Origin: Acheta domesticus
Lineage: Eukaryota; Arthropoda; Insecta; Orthoptera; Gryllidae
Reading direction: 5' to 3'
DNA: 64,000 nucleotides
Assembly (NCBI GenBank): GCA_031308135.1
Contig: JAHLJT010003656.1
Location: forward strand, 74,078,698 to 74,142,697
Part shown: positions 32,876 through 43,275 of the stretch, in pieces
Layout: every line of letters starts with the position of its first letter
Numbering within the stretch: the first letter of the stretch is position 1
Notes under the pieces: model-generated
Databases searched by the model: none
Seen by the model: the letters and a program-made list of their open reading frames with translations, nothing else
What the model was told of the DNA's origin: nothing
Made by a program: the position numbers and the translations under genes

Positions 32876-33973
32876 TATTTTTTATTACCCATAGGTGATA
32901 ACGAGGGTCTGGAGCAGCACATCATTATCCATTAGAACCGTCTTTAACCTTATAAATAAAATGATTTCATTAAATTTAATGCTTTTTGTTTCGTCTCACA
33001 CTCCATTTTTAAATGAAAATTAACTCATAATTCAAAGACTGAAAATTCAAAATCAATGCCCCCAAAAGCCGTGAATGCACTTTCAAGCTGGATTCAAACA
33101 AGGCTGTGTTTAAGTTCTTGGTATTTTTAATTACAGACTGAACGGCTGATGTGTCTTGGAGGTCGTCATGCGCATGATGGAAAGGTGGAGCTGGGCATGG
33201 CAGGGCAGGGCAGCGCAGAGAGAGCTTTGCGTGGGAAGCAACGCTGTTATAGCCATGAAGACTGTAAGAAGGAGACTCAGTTCTGGTGTTGGAGACATGG
33301 TGGAATGTACGAAAAACGTAGGCAGTTAATCGGCCACACATGAGCTTCAGCGAGATCACGTGAAGTAAATAACTTATCCTGGCATTTTCGGCCGAAAAGC
33401 CATGCTGGAAAGAGATGGGTGAGCTACTCCATCGTACTATATTTTCCTTGTTCTGCGCAGCACCTGTTTGCGTCACGAATCACATGACCATAGCAAGGGC
33501 GCTTCGTTTGAAAAGCCAGACCGGAGCTGACCGCCATGTTGCATGGAGAGTGAGAAGTGTTGAGAAATATTTTGAAAGTGGAATAAAGTTACAAATTTCA
33601 ATGGCGACCAACAAAAAATAACGGGATGAAGGTGTACAAGATGTAATATTTAAAAGAAATGCTTCATGTATCTGTTTAAATGGCTTGTAACAAGGTGATA
33701 ATTTGAATTCTGGCTGCATTTAAAATTCCCACTTAAATTGTGAAGCCAACTGGTGCCTGAAACTCATTGGCTGAAGTCACATATGATGCGCAATAGCTCA
33801 TCTATATCTTTCCACTATGCCAAAAATGAAGCGCAAACCTGACTAATGACTTCATGGTTATAACGACGTCTCCGTGGCTATAACACAGAGCTTAGCTGCC
33901 ATTGACCGAAAACTACCGTGAAACTTTCCTTCATCCGCCGTGTCATGTTTCTGAAGCTCGTGTGTGGACTAAG
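32876..33973. other. No gene recognised
   Basis: AT-rich then mixed sequence. The 155-residue minus-strand frame (33009-33476) shows no recognisable family. Confidence 0.4.
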
Positions 33974-34306
33974 CTCGCGATATGTGATAGTGTAGTGCTT
34001 GTGACAGTCTGAATATATGTAAGTAAAGATGAGGATAGGACAAGTAAGAGGAAGGAAAGACCGCGGCGGTCTGTGGCCCGTTTGTTAGGGTACTTCTCCG
34101 GCCATTGCCTGGTGTTGATCGGAGAAATAACAGAAAACTACCAATCAGAGCCGCTAGAATTCTCCTCCAGACAGCGCCTGAATTCGACATAGCTGACAAG
34201 CTAGAGTCGAAAATCCTGCCATCGTCTGGGCTCGAGCCCTAGAACCTCAGGGTCAGAGGCAATATAATGGCATCAAATAATGCCCTGAATCAATTCTGCC
34301 GGTGAG
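33974..34306 (-). mobile_element. SINE-A copy, 5' part only
   Basis: From TATGTGATAGTGTAGTGCTTG to the head ending near CCCTGAATCAATTCTGCCGG. It includes the minus-strand B-box area GGGCTCGAGCCC (degraded) and GGCGAATTCTAGCGG-type body. The 3' half is absent. Confidence 0.85.
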
Positions 34307-34492
34307 AATTACTACGATAATTTTGAAGGTAGAAGGCGAATGTGGGCAGTATTGTGAATTGGTACGTTCCCTTCCAAGTCGGACCAAGTATCGCTACGAG
34401 CCGTACTAATCAAGAGTACTAGAGAGCTCGTGTATCAAGAAAACTTACGAGGATTACGTACCTCCACTACAAGAGGTGAGTCTCTTTCTTAC

Positions 34493-34592
34493 AGACTTCA
34501 TGTTTACAGCTACGTGGCTGTGCAAAGAGAGGAGAACTCGTCCAGTGCAAGTCCAATCAGGTTTGTCCTGGGCGGTGGCGACAGCGAAGGCG
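34493..34592 (-). other. Candidate first exon with very short coding part
   Basis: On the minus strand, a TATA box is followed by about 85 nt of leader, then ATG AAG TCT at 34501-34493, then a GTAAGA donor at 34492-34487. A first exon coding only a few residues (Met-Lys-Ser) before an intron is common in insect genes for secreted proteins, including cuticle proteins. No signal-peptide exon downstream has been identified, so this is a hypothesis. The in-frame readthrough stops soon (TAA about 35 nt after the donor). Confidence 0.3.
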
Positions 34593-34612
34593 GCAAGGCC
34601 GGGGGTCGCTCG

Positions 34613-34620
34613 TATTTATA
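34613..34620 (-). promoter_or_regulatory. TATA box (TATAAATA, minus strand)
   Basis: TATAAATA on the minus strand lies in a CpG-rich stretch (34600-34700) about 110 bp upstream of the ATG of the candidate exon. A start near 34588 would give the usual 25-30 bp spacing. Confidence 0.35.
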
Positions 34621-34904
34621 CGCGTTAGCTCACAGCGGCGCACACCGCGCCGCGTAGATCGCATGCCCAACCCACGCCCGCCGCCGCGCCGCCTTTCAGC
34701 AACGATGTCAAGGTAGATCTTGAAGTCAACGAGACGGGGGGAACAAAAAAATCTTCCCTTCAGGCAAAGCATTAGTGGAAACACAAGCCAAAGATAGTTA
34801 TTGAACTTACACGATACGATTAAATGAGAGTTGCAAAAATAACTTGAATTGGGTACGGTTGTTGCTGTTGTTATTTTTAGTAATATTGTTCTTTTTTTAT
34901 TTTT
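34621..34904. other. CpG-rich patch then ordinary sequence
   Basis: GC-rich to about 34695, then AT-rich. Nothing else is recognised. Confidence 0.4.
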
Positions 34905-35510
34905 CCTATCCCGCTGGATGGCGAGATCCGGCGAAGGCCTACGTGTTGGCTTCCGGGGTCTTCCCCATTCCGATATCTCCCACCAATGGGTCACCACTTC
35001 AGCCGATAGAAGCTCTATACTTCGATTTAAACATACTGCACTTCAAGGATATGAGCTGGAAGGAGAGGGGAACACTGTCATCGAATCGGGAACTGTGTTA
35101 GGACTTAAATTTTTGGTATTGGACCTCCCGATTGGATAGCAATATCCCCCTCTCCTTCCAGCTCGTGACCTTGAAGTGCAGCTATGTTTGAATCGGAGTT
35201 TAAGCTCTCGACTGGTCTCGCGACATGTGTGGAAACAAGGAAGGGGAAGAAAAGTTTGCGTGCGCTCTGTGGATTGTTCTTTAGGATTCTGGTCCGGCAT
35301 TCACCGGGTATTGACCAGAGAATCCTTGGAAAAACTACCGATCAGAGCAGCCGGCCGCTAGAATTCTCCTCCAGGGAGCGGCTGAACTCGACCTAGCTGT
35401 GAAGCCAGTGTCGATAAACCTGCCACCGTACGGGAGTCGAACCCTAGGACCACTCGGGCAGCGGCACTGCAGTGACATCAGTTGATGCCCTGAGACACTT
35501 CAGCCGCTTG
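34905..35510 (-). mobile_element. SINE-A copy split by a MITE
   Basis: Minus-strand 3' part at 34905-35016 (CCCGCTGGATGGCGAGATCC, GATATCTCCCACC) and the middle and 5' part at 35202-35510 (AAGCTCTCGACTGGTCTCGC to CCCTGAGACACTTCAGCCG). The B-box region reads GGTTCGACTCCCG on the minus strand. The interval 35017-35201 is a later insertion. Confidence 0.9.
35017..35201. mobile_element. MITE-2 nested in SINE-A
   Basis: A 185-bp element with about 50-bp inverted repeats sharing AAACATA-CTGCACTTCAAGG and GAGCTGGAAGGAGAGGGG. AAGCTCT at 35010-35016 and 35202-35208 flanks it, consistent with a 7-8 bp target duplication within SINE-A. A second copy in the opposite sense lies at 61339-61474. No coding sequence. 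A 7-8 bp duplication would suit hAT-type elements, but the ends are not diagnostic. Confidence 0.8.
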
Positions 35511-36440
35511 AAAATAATTTTTATATGGACTTATAAAACATAAAACCGAACTGACTCTATGCACAAATTGAGCACAGCAGTGCCACGCATCGCCCTAGGA
35601 TAAGGCTCAAGGCACTTCACAACACTACACTACGCTCATAAAAATATCAATACCACTACATAACGTTTTATACTAACATATAAGCCTATAGAAATATACA
35701 CAACTCTGACAATAATGACGGGTACAGGTGGCTCAGGGCATCAATTCAAAAGAAGGCGATAATACACTTCTAGAAACGATTCAGATAAACACCATGCTCT
35801 GAGAACAATAGTTTCTTTTCCTTATTTAAACGACAATCCTGACACGTTCTGTTTAAAACAACAAGCGTTTCGAAATGTTGATTAATCCAACATTTGCGAA
35901 AACATGGTAATGACGAAATCATGAATGATACGATATGAAAACGCCGAAAAAGAAAAAAAAGAAAAGTAACGTAGTTTGGAAGATTGTGATGATGGGTATG
36001 AAATGGTGTTTTGTAAAACGTGATAGTTCATAAATACCTGGTTTTAATACATGATTGATGGCTTGAAAAATGGCTTGATCGTGTCCAGAGAGTATGGCAG
36101 AACATAATTTTTCAAAGCTTTTGTTAAATTATAGTCTACGGAAAAATATAAAGATAAATATTATAAACAGACACTTAAACCAAATTTAATCCTTGCTGAT
36201 AATAATTAGAGACCAGATTTTTATGTAAATACATTTTTTTGTCTTTCTACTTGCCGGTCTCAAAATTGTAATCTTGGCGAATCATAGCCCTCCTAACACA
36301 ATTGTAACCGCTAGAGCCGTTTACAGCAAGAAAATATCAGTTTTTCTTTTTTTTTTGTAAACGCGTCTTGTTATTTTAAGATCTAGTAGTTACAACACTA
36401 ACCGAGAGAGAACGCCAGGCGACGTACATAGTTTTAAAAT
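35511..36440. other. AT-rich sequence, no gene recognised
   Basis: No supported feature. Confidence 0.5.
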
Positions 36441-37130
36441 AAGCTAACAGGAGCGCTTATCACTAGTACTAGAAGCGTGATAACGAAATCGGCCAGCGGA
36501 ACGACGCAATCGACCAATGGGAATAAAGCAAACGAATATTGGAGAATTTAGAACAAGAAGAGACCAACTCGGCCATTTTACCGAAAGTCAGCGGAACGAG
36601 AAGGTACTCTGAACTACTCTGGACAAACTTTTGGATCGACGGACCACGCCAGTTCAAGATTTCGACAGTACACAAGCTTTTAGAAAAGGTAACTCATCTT
36701 ATTATTATGATAATTTATTCATGAGAGGGAATAAATAAAATACATGAAACGTGGATAATTTTAAAAAAAAGAAGAATACTTAACAAGAGTGATGCTATGA
36801 ATTGAAACGAAAAGAAATGTAACGAGTAGCTAATTGAAATAGAAATGTTACAAGCAATGTGTGATTTATTGCAGCTTTTTTTGTATAAGAATACTTGAAC
36901 CAGCTCGAATAAAATTCGATCATTGGACGTTACTGCAACGCCGACGCCAACGACGCGAGTCCCGAGGAGAACGGTGCAGTCAACGGGATCTTCTCGTGTT
37001 CGAGTTCCTTTCCGGACGACCCTGAAAAACTTCAAGGCTTCGCACGTCGCGGGAGACATCGTGAGTTCGGCAAACCCTTTTCAAGTTAACGGCAGAAACG
37101 TGGGCCAGATGTAGAACGATTTTAGTATCA
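36441..37130 (+). other. Gene-like but unassigned segment
   Basis: Two moderately GC-rich open stretches (about 36539-36720 and 36923-37114) are separated by an AT-rich interval. The first ends at a donor-like AAAAGGTAACT. The second follows a TTTATTGCAG acceptor-like site at about 36863-36872 and contains CATCGTGAGT. The 63-residue frame at 36923-37114 is Thr/Arg/Val-rich with no family I recognise. It could be a host exon pair or transposon leader. Confidence 0.25.
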
Positions 37131-39694
37131 TATTTCACTAGATGGTTAACTGTAATATTGCTTGACTTTATTCATGAGTTTTCGATTACATATCCGTGTG
37201 CCAAATCGAATTACAGTTTCGTTACTGGACGCAGATATTTAAAAAGTGTTACTGGAAAATAAATTCAGAAGTAAAGATAGACAATTATTCAATTGATTGA
37301 CATATTGTGTCGGATGCAAAGTTCAACTGTGTAGCATTTAACTTAACATTTTGTTTTTTTTTTAAGTCTGAAATCTCATAAGAGTAAATTAATTTAACTT
37401 TGCTTAGTGTTGGTAAGATTAGACATTGTAATAACGATAACAGTTGTGCATTCTAATTGAATCAAGTGAATTTGTTAGAACAAGTAGAAGATTGATATTT
37501 TTTTTTTAATAGAACATGGTATTGATATTATCGATTTATGTTATACACGAATGGTAATTTTGAGTGTGTATTATTCTATGTGTATTTCAGGAAATGTGTG
37601 TAGAGATAATCGTATATTAGTTATGTATTATTGGAATTCCGATTCTTGAATCCATTCTTTTGAATTTAATTGGAAGATTTCAAGGGTTTATTTGCAATTA
37701 GATTTTCTTACATGTTGTAACAATTTTTGGCTTTTTTTGCATATCAGATTCAAACAGGACATTAATAGTCAATTAATGTTATGTTGATGTACTAATTTTT
37801 CAGTACAGAATATATTGTTTGTTGTTATTTTCGTAAAACATACGACAAAAGTGTTCTTAATCTATCCCAGTGTACCAAATCTTGAACTCTTTCCCTTGGA
37901 AAGAATGTCTGCTAGGACCTTCTTATATGAGTGCGTTGTGGCTTAACTTTATTAAAGCCACAACAACGAGTAACAAGGGAGAATTACTCAAGTCACCCGT
38001 CTCCTCCCATACGCGAGGTAATTTTACCCCAATTGTTGGACCAGGCGCTAGGTGGTTGGTTACTGCCTCACCCATCGTGCCATCGCCCGACATTGGGAGG
38101 GAGACAAAAAGGAAAGGTGGTGACACAATATCGAATTTTTTCGTTACATATTTTTACATATTTAGTACTGTATTACATATTTTACATATTTTGCTGTTTT
38201 CACAATATATTTTCTTACTTTATTAATTTTCTTCTATTTAATTCCATATTTTTTATGAAAAGATGTATTTTTTTTAAATATCAGCATTTTCCCTACATTA
38301 TTGGGGAAATCTGGGAAAGCATCATTGACACCGCATTTTATGATCTATAACCTTAATTTCGGAGAAAAAATTGCTATCACTGACGTGTAACACATCGATG
38401 AAGATGCTACAGTGTATGTTTGCTGGTCGTAGATCTCGCCAGTTTGTGCGATGGCTTCTATTGCGATGAACTGCTTCTATTGCGATCCAGCTGCTAAACT
38501 ACGGTTCTGGATTACAATAGATGAAGCTTTTACTACTGACGAGAAAGTTGTATGATGTGAAGTGAGCAGTTTTTATAAATTTAATTTCGTATATCGTAAA
38601 TGTATTTTATTATTAATGTATTTTAATAGTACATACTATATTCGATTTTTCATATTTATTACATATTCTTACTATTTTCATTACATATATATGTACATAT
38701 ACGTTTTATACTTCATATTTTTCCGGTCTCTAATAATAATGAATATTTGAGGAAAAATATATACGTTTGTCTTCAAACTTAAATTATAAACAATATTATT
38801 CACAAAAATTACAATTATGTAGTGTATTACTCTTGACATTATTAAGTATTTATTTCATGAAATACAACCATCTACCCTCCACAAGACCAAAGCTATGTTT
38901 CCAATTTCAGAATAGACGCAAAGTTCCAACACGCGATATACACAAGATATCTTAACCACCAGCTGGCAAATGCCCGTGCACTTGCACTTGCACATGCACA
39001 CGCAGAGCGGAGGTCGAGACCCGGGCCCCCAGTATCTTAATGGCCTCGCAGATAGTGCTAGGCTTTTCGTTGATATCAGTACCGTTTTTAGCTGCCAACC
39101 GAACTCTTGACTGGAAAACTCTTCGAAATTGTACGTATGTAAGAAGGGAAAAAGAAATGTTGGAAATTTAAAGTCGGCTTTGAGTTGCATATTAATTATC
39201 CAACATTTAATTTTTGCTGTGCAAAATAATGTTGCTAGGTTGGCGCGAGGGGAGAAACATTCATGAAGGTAAGTACGTGAGCGTAAGTATTTTTGCTGAG
39301 CGAGCCAGTAGCTGTGAGGCAGCCACTGTGTGTTGTTTATTACGCGGTCGTTGTGTTTTCTTTTCGCCTCACATGACAGAGAGCACAGAAAATTATCTTG
39401 TATTGTTCACTACTCAAAATCTCTCTCCTCAGTAGACATGGCTCTCTGAGAATTCCGGATGTCCTCAAAGATAAAGACGCTCTATTAGTTTCAGATTTAA
39501 CAATAGAGGGTTAAGTTTAGAACGTGATGGCAGAGCTGCCTGCCATTTCAACTGTAAGATACGACTATGAATAAGACTCCGCATGATTTTCCAATAATGG
39601 TTAAGAGGCTTTCTGAAGGCTTTGTCAAAAACAAACAAACCTCAGCGTTCGCTATGAAAGAGCAGTATATTAATTTCCTAGCTTGTTTTGAAAA
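37131..39694. other. AT-rich sequence with short hairpins
   Basis: Mostly AT-rich with TACATAT-type repeats (38140-38760). A perfect 10-bp-arm hairpin GTTGTGGCTT lies at 37935-37964. No supported gene. A GC-rich patch at 38960-39040 shows nothing recognisable. Confidence 0.45.
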
Positions 39695-39728
39695 ATATTA
39701 ACATGGTATTTCACTACCATGTTAATAT
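39695..39728. repeat. Short perfect hairpin
   Basis: Perfect 14-bp arms, ATATTAACATGGTA and its complement, with a 6-bp loop TTTCAC. Confidence 0.9.
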
Positions 39729-40185
39729 CAATAAAAGTAACAGGCATAAAGCTCCTTAATAAAAGTTTCCAAAAAAATAAGAGGTAGCCACTTATTTAAA
39801 GAAAGGAAAACTGCTACGATAAAGTCATTTTTTTAAGTTAACGAGTATCTGACAGGTTGGCACGCACGATGATGCAAAGTGAAATCAGAGAACTTTCATT
39901 ATCCATCGAGTGCTTCCTATACCATATCTTGATTCTCTTTGCAATTAGCATCATAACAAGGAAATCGAAATAAATCTTTAAATACTAGAAACGAAATAAA
40001 GCTCGCATAACGATTTCATAACGAAATACATCTTGATAATAAGTGTAAGTCATTAATTAAAGAAGATTTCATCTTCAGAAAGGAAATATACTTGAGATTC
40101 CTTGTTCTTTATTCACAAGAGATACTCATATCCATTTCACAATTTCAAGGCACTTCACCCTCAATGCCGCAAACAAAACTAGAGA
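39729..40185. other. AT-rich sequence, no gene recognised
   Basis: No supported feature. Confidence 0.45.
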
Positions 40186-40440
40186 TTCTACAAAAAAGTA
40201 TGTTACGTATACAACACATACTTTCTCGTATTGTTTCCAACTTTTGCAATTTTCGAAAAATTCAGAGAGTTCAACGAAAATGATGCCTGCAACATATTTT
40301 AATCGTACTTTACGCTATTCGACGGTAAAGTTTCATAAAAACTTGGGAAACATTTTGAGAAATTTTTGAAACTATTGTTGAGGCTTCATGTAAAATACCC
40401 CTTAAAAATCAAAATATACCTTTCAAACTCTCAGGGTTCG
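40186..40440 (+). repeat. Dispersed AT-rich repeat family C
   Basis: ACACATACTTTCTCGTATTG, TTTTGCAATTTTCGAAAAA, CAGAGAGTTCAACGAAAATG and CTATTCGACGGTAAAGTTTC match the family C blocks at 17153, 46363 and 57795. Confidence 0.6.
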
Positions 40441-40913
40441 AGCTAGTTCAGTTCGATTGGGAAATATCATTTTCGAGAAAATCGTCTGAACAGTTAAGGC
40501 GGCAGCGTTGAACACAGACGGTAAAGTAGCGTTTAATAATAAATATACTCACAGCAAAATTCTCATGTATTTACATCATAACGCCCTGTGCGCCTCTGCT
40601 CTTTAACTAATCGTTCGTGCACCGACTGCCGCAGCCAGCACGTGATTCTATGCAAGCTCCCAATGCAAACACTCCGCACACGGTTTACTGAATTTTCAAT
40701 ACTTCAACTTGATGTAAGTAATTGTTAAGTTTATATTTTTGTATTGTGATCTTAATAGTTAAAATAAATTGTAACCTTTCAACTCTGCACAAATGGTGTA
40801 CGAAACATCGAGATGTAAATGTAACAATAATAAATGATTGGCAAGAAATATTCATTCCTCGTGTCTATGAAGATAGATACTCGTACATTCAGTGCTCCAC
40901 TGTAAGTGTCCCA
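40441..40913. other. No gene recognised
   Basis: Mixed composition with no supported feature. Confidence 0.45.
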
Positions 40914-40915
40914 TT

Positions 40916-40962
<47 letters not shown>
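40914..40962. repeat. (TTA)n microsatellite
   Basis: About 16 uninterrupted TTA triplets. Confidence 0.95.
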
Positions 40963-41299
40963 TTTCTGCACATTAAGTTTTATGTATTCCCCTCGTACTT
41001 TACACCGAGCCACTACTACCTACATTGCAAACGGAGATGCACGAAATTCGAACTCCTAGAAGGCGGAACATTTTGCAATGTGACAGGGAGGCGGCAATCA
41101 CAATTGGCAAACCTAAAATGAACAAGAAATATTTATCTATAGTGTATGTAATTAATCAAATAAGTGAAGCGTAGGTGGGTTGAGAATTTCTCCATGGGAA
41201 GCGAATTAAAGCTTAGCCAGGTTGAGAATACACTCCTGGTTATCATAGCAGAGGTGACTTTCGACCATCATGTGACCCTTTTACTTCTTTTCCTTTGGC
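40963..41299. other. No gene recognised
   Basis: Ordinary sequence leading into the GC island. Confidence 0.4.
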
Positions 41300-42450
41300 G
41301 TCGTAAAGGGCGCTCGCGTCGCCCCGCCCCTCCACCCGCACGGGGTTCGCTGCGCCCTCTACCGCCCAGTGCAAACCTCGCCCCTCCCCGCACCGGGCCG
41401 ACTCCGTCCCCACATCCGCCCCGGGCCCACTCCACTCCTTCCCCGCCTAGGAGCCCCCCCCCTTCACCAGACCGACCCCGCTCCCACCTCCGTTCCATCC
41501 CCGCCCGGGGCCCACCCACTCCTCCGCATAGCGACCCCGCTCTTCCCCCTCAATCCGCCGACTTCCGCCTCCTCCCCGCCTCTCTCCTGAACCGGGCTGC
41601 CCCCGTTCCACTCCGCTTCCTCCCCGTCCGGGGCCAATCCGCTGCCTCCCCGCCTCTCACCCGAACCGGGCCGCCCCCCGTTCCACTCCGCTTCCTCCCC
41701 GCCCGGGGCCAACCCGCTGCCTCCCCGCCTCTCTCCTGAACCGGGCTGTCCCCGGTCCACTCCGCTTCCTCCCCGCCCGGGGCCAATCCGCTGCCTCCCC
41801 GCCTCTCTCCCGAACCGGGCCGCCCCCCGTTCCACTCCGCTTCCTCCCCGCCCGGGGCCAACCCGCTGCCTCCCCGCCTCTCTCCCGAACCAGGCCACCA
41901 CCGGTCCACTCTGCTCCCTCCCCGCCCGTAGCCAACCCGTCACCTCCCGAAACCGACCCCGCCCATCTCTCTTCCCACGCCTCCTGCCCTGCACGTCCCT
42001 CAGACCGGGCTGCACTAACCCTTCCTCCGCCCCGCTACTCCTCTGCCACCTCCCTTCGAGCCAACTCATCCCTCCCCTCCCCACCACGAACCCCGCACTA
42101 CCCCCCACCGCCCGCGGGCAGTAATTACCGCCGACCAGCGACACCGGAAGTAACGCGATTTTCATATCGCATGCATACACACACGCAGCGCGGGGCGGCC
42201 CGTCGCGCGGGGTAAATAATTTCAATGAGGTCGCGCCGATACCCGGCGGGCGAGCGGGCGGTGGCGGGCGGGGGACGGGGGACCCGCGGGCCATTTAAAA
42301 GCAAATGCCGCCGGCACCGCATTTACATGTTAACGAGAGGATCTGCATCTGTGTGAAGTTGTGGAGCCGTAGCCTGTCCGCCTGTCCAGCTCGCGCTGGC
42401 GCTCGCGCAGCCTCCCACACCTTCTGCGCGCCCGCTGCAGCGACGTACCG
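41300..42450. other. Large GC-rich island
   Basis: About 1.1 kb. It is C-rich to 42110 and includes the 74/75-bp tandem array described separately. After that (42110-42400) the sequence looks non-random and non-repetitive, with GCAGTAATTACCGCC, GATTTTCATATCGCATGCA, GGTAAATAATTTCAATGAGG and CCATTTAAAAGCAAATG in GC-rich context. That second half could be a regulatory element or promoter. No domain is seen in the long open frames. Confidence 0.5.
41579..41941. repeat. 74/75-bp tandem array, 5 units, alternating types
   Basis: Units begin CCTCTCTCC(T/C)GAACCGGG and end CGCTGCCTCCCCG. Units 1 and 3 (about 74 bp) share CTGAACCGGGCTG and CCAATCCG. Units 2 and 4 (75 bp) share CCGAACCGGGCCGCCCCCC and CCAACCCG, so the order is A-B-A-B plus a diverged fifth unit. 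A 75-bp unit keeps frames open, giving 25-residue repeats on the minus strand. Confidence 0.92.
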
Positions 42451-42451
42451 G

Positions 42452-42797
42452 AAGAGAGGGCTCAGGGCGTCAGCTGATGGCACTGCAGTGCCTCTGACCG
42501 GGAACTCCTAGGGTTCGTGTCCCGATGATGGCAGTATTTTTGTCACTAGCTTGTCAGCTGCGTCAAATTCATCCGCTGTCTGGAAGGGAATTCTAGCGGC
42601 AGGCTGCTCTGATCGGTAGATTTCAGTGGTTTCTCCGATCAACACCAGGCGAATGCCGGACCAGTACTTCCCAAAAAGGGCCGCGGACCTCGCGCAATCT
42701 TTCCTTCCTCTTTCTTATTCTATCATCACCCCTTACTTACACACACGTACACTTACATACACTACACTACCACATGCCGTGAGTCCGGTCAGGAGAG
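42452..42797 (+). mobile_element. SINE-A copy, 5' part
   Basis: Head GGCTCAGGGCGTCAGCTGATG, B-box area GGTTCGTGTCCCGATG, body GAATTCTAGCGGCAGGCTGC and GATCAACACCAGGCG, stopping at CACATGCCGTGAGTCCGGTC. It abuts a minus-strand copy and forms an inverted pair. Confidence 0.92.
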
Positions 42798-43275
42798 ATT
42801 TTCCCTGGAGGTGGCAGTGATGGCAGGCACTGGATGGCAGGCACTGGATGGCGAGATCCGGCGCCAACCTACCGTCGGCTAGCGGGTTTTCCCCAACCAG
42901 GTATCTCTCACCAGCGGGCCACCGACCCTAGTCGGGACAAGCTCTAACCTCTCGACCGGTCTCCCGATATGTGTGGTAGTGAAGTGCATGTAACTGTGTT
43001 CAAGGGGTGAGGATAGAACAAAAAAAATGAAGGAACGGTCGCGCGCGGTCCGTGACCTGTTTGTTAGGGTATTCGCCTGGTGTTGATCGGGGAAACCACG
43101 GAAAACTACCGATCCGGGCAGCTGGTCGCTAGAATTCTCCATCACACAGCGACTGAATTTGACCTATCTAGATAGTGTCGAAAATCCTGCCACCGTCGGG
43201 GCACTAACCCTAGGACCTTGTGCTCAGAAGCACGTAGTGACATCAATTGATGCCCTGAGCCACCTAAGTCGGTTT
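42798..43275 (-). mobile_element. SINE-A copy, nearly complete, inverted partner
   Basis: Minus-strand copy from the 3' part (GATGGCGAGATCCGGCGCC, CCAACCAGGTATCTC) through GGTCTCCCGATATGTGTGG to the head near CCCTGAGCCACC. A 14-bp tandem duplication TGGCAGGCACTGGA lies near its 3' side (42820-42847). Confidence 0.92.

Noticed and set aside
36923..37114. 63-residue frame with acceptor- and donor-like sites as a host exon
   Set aside because: No recognisable protein family, and splice-like strings are common by chance. Left as an unassigned segment.
41464..42294. 276-residue minus-strand Gly/Arg-rich repeat protein
   Set aside because: Explained by the 75-bp GC-rich tandem array, whose unit is a multiple of three.
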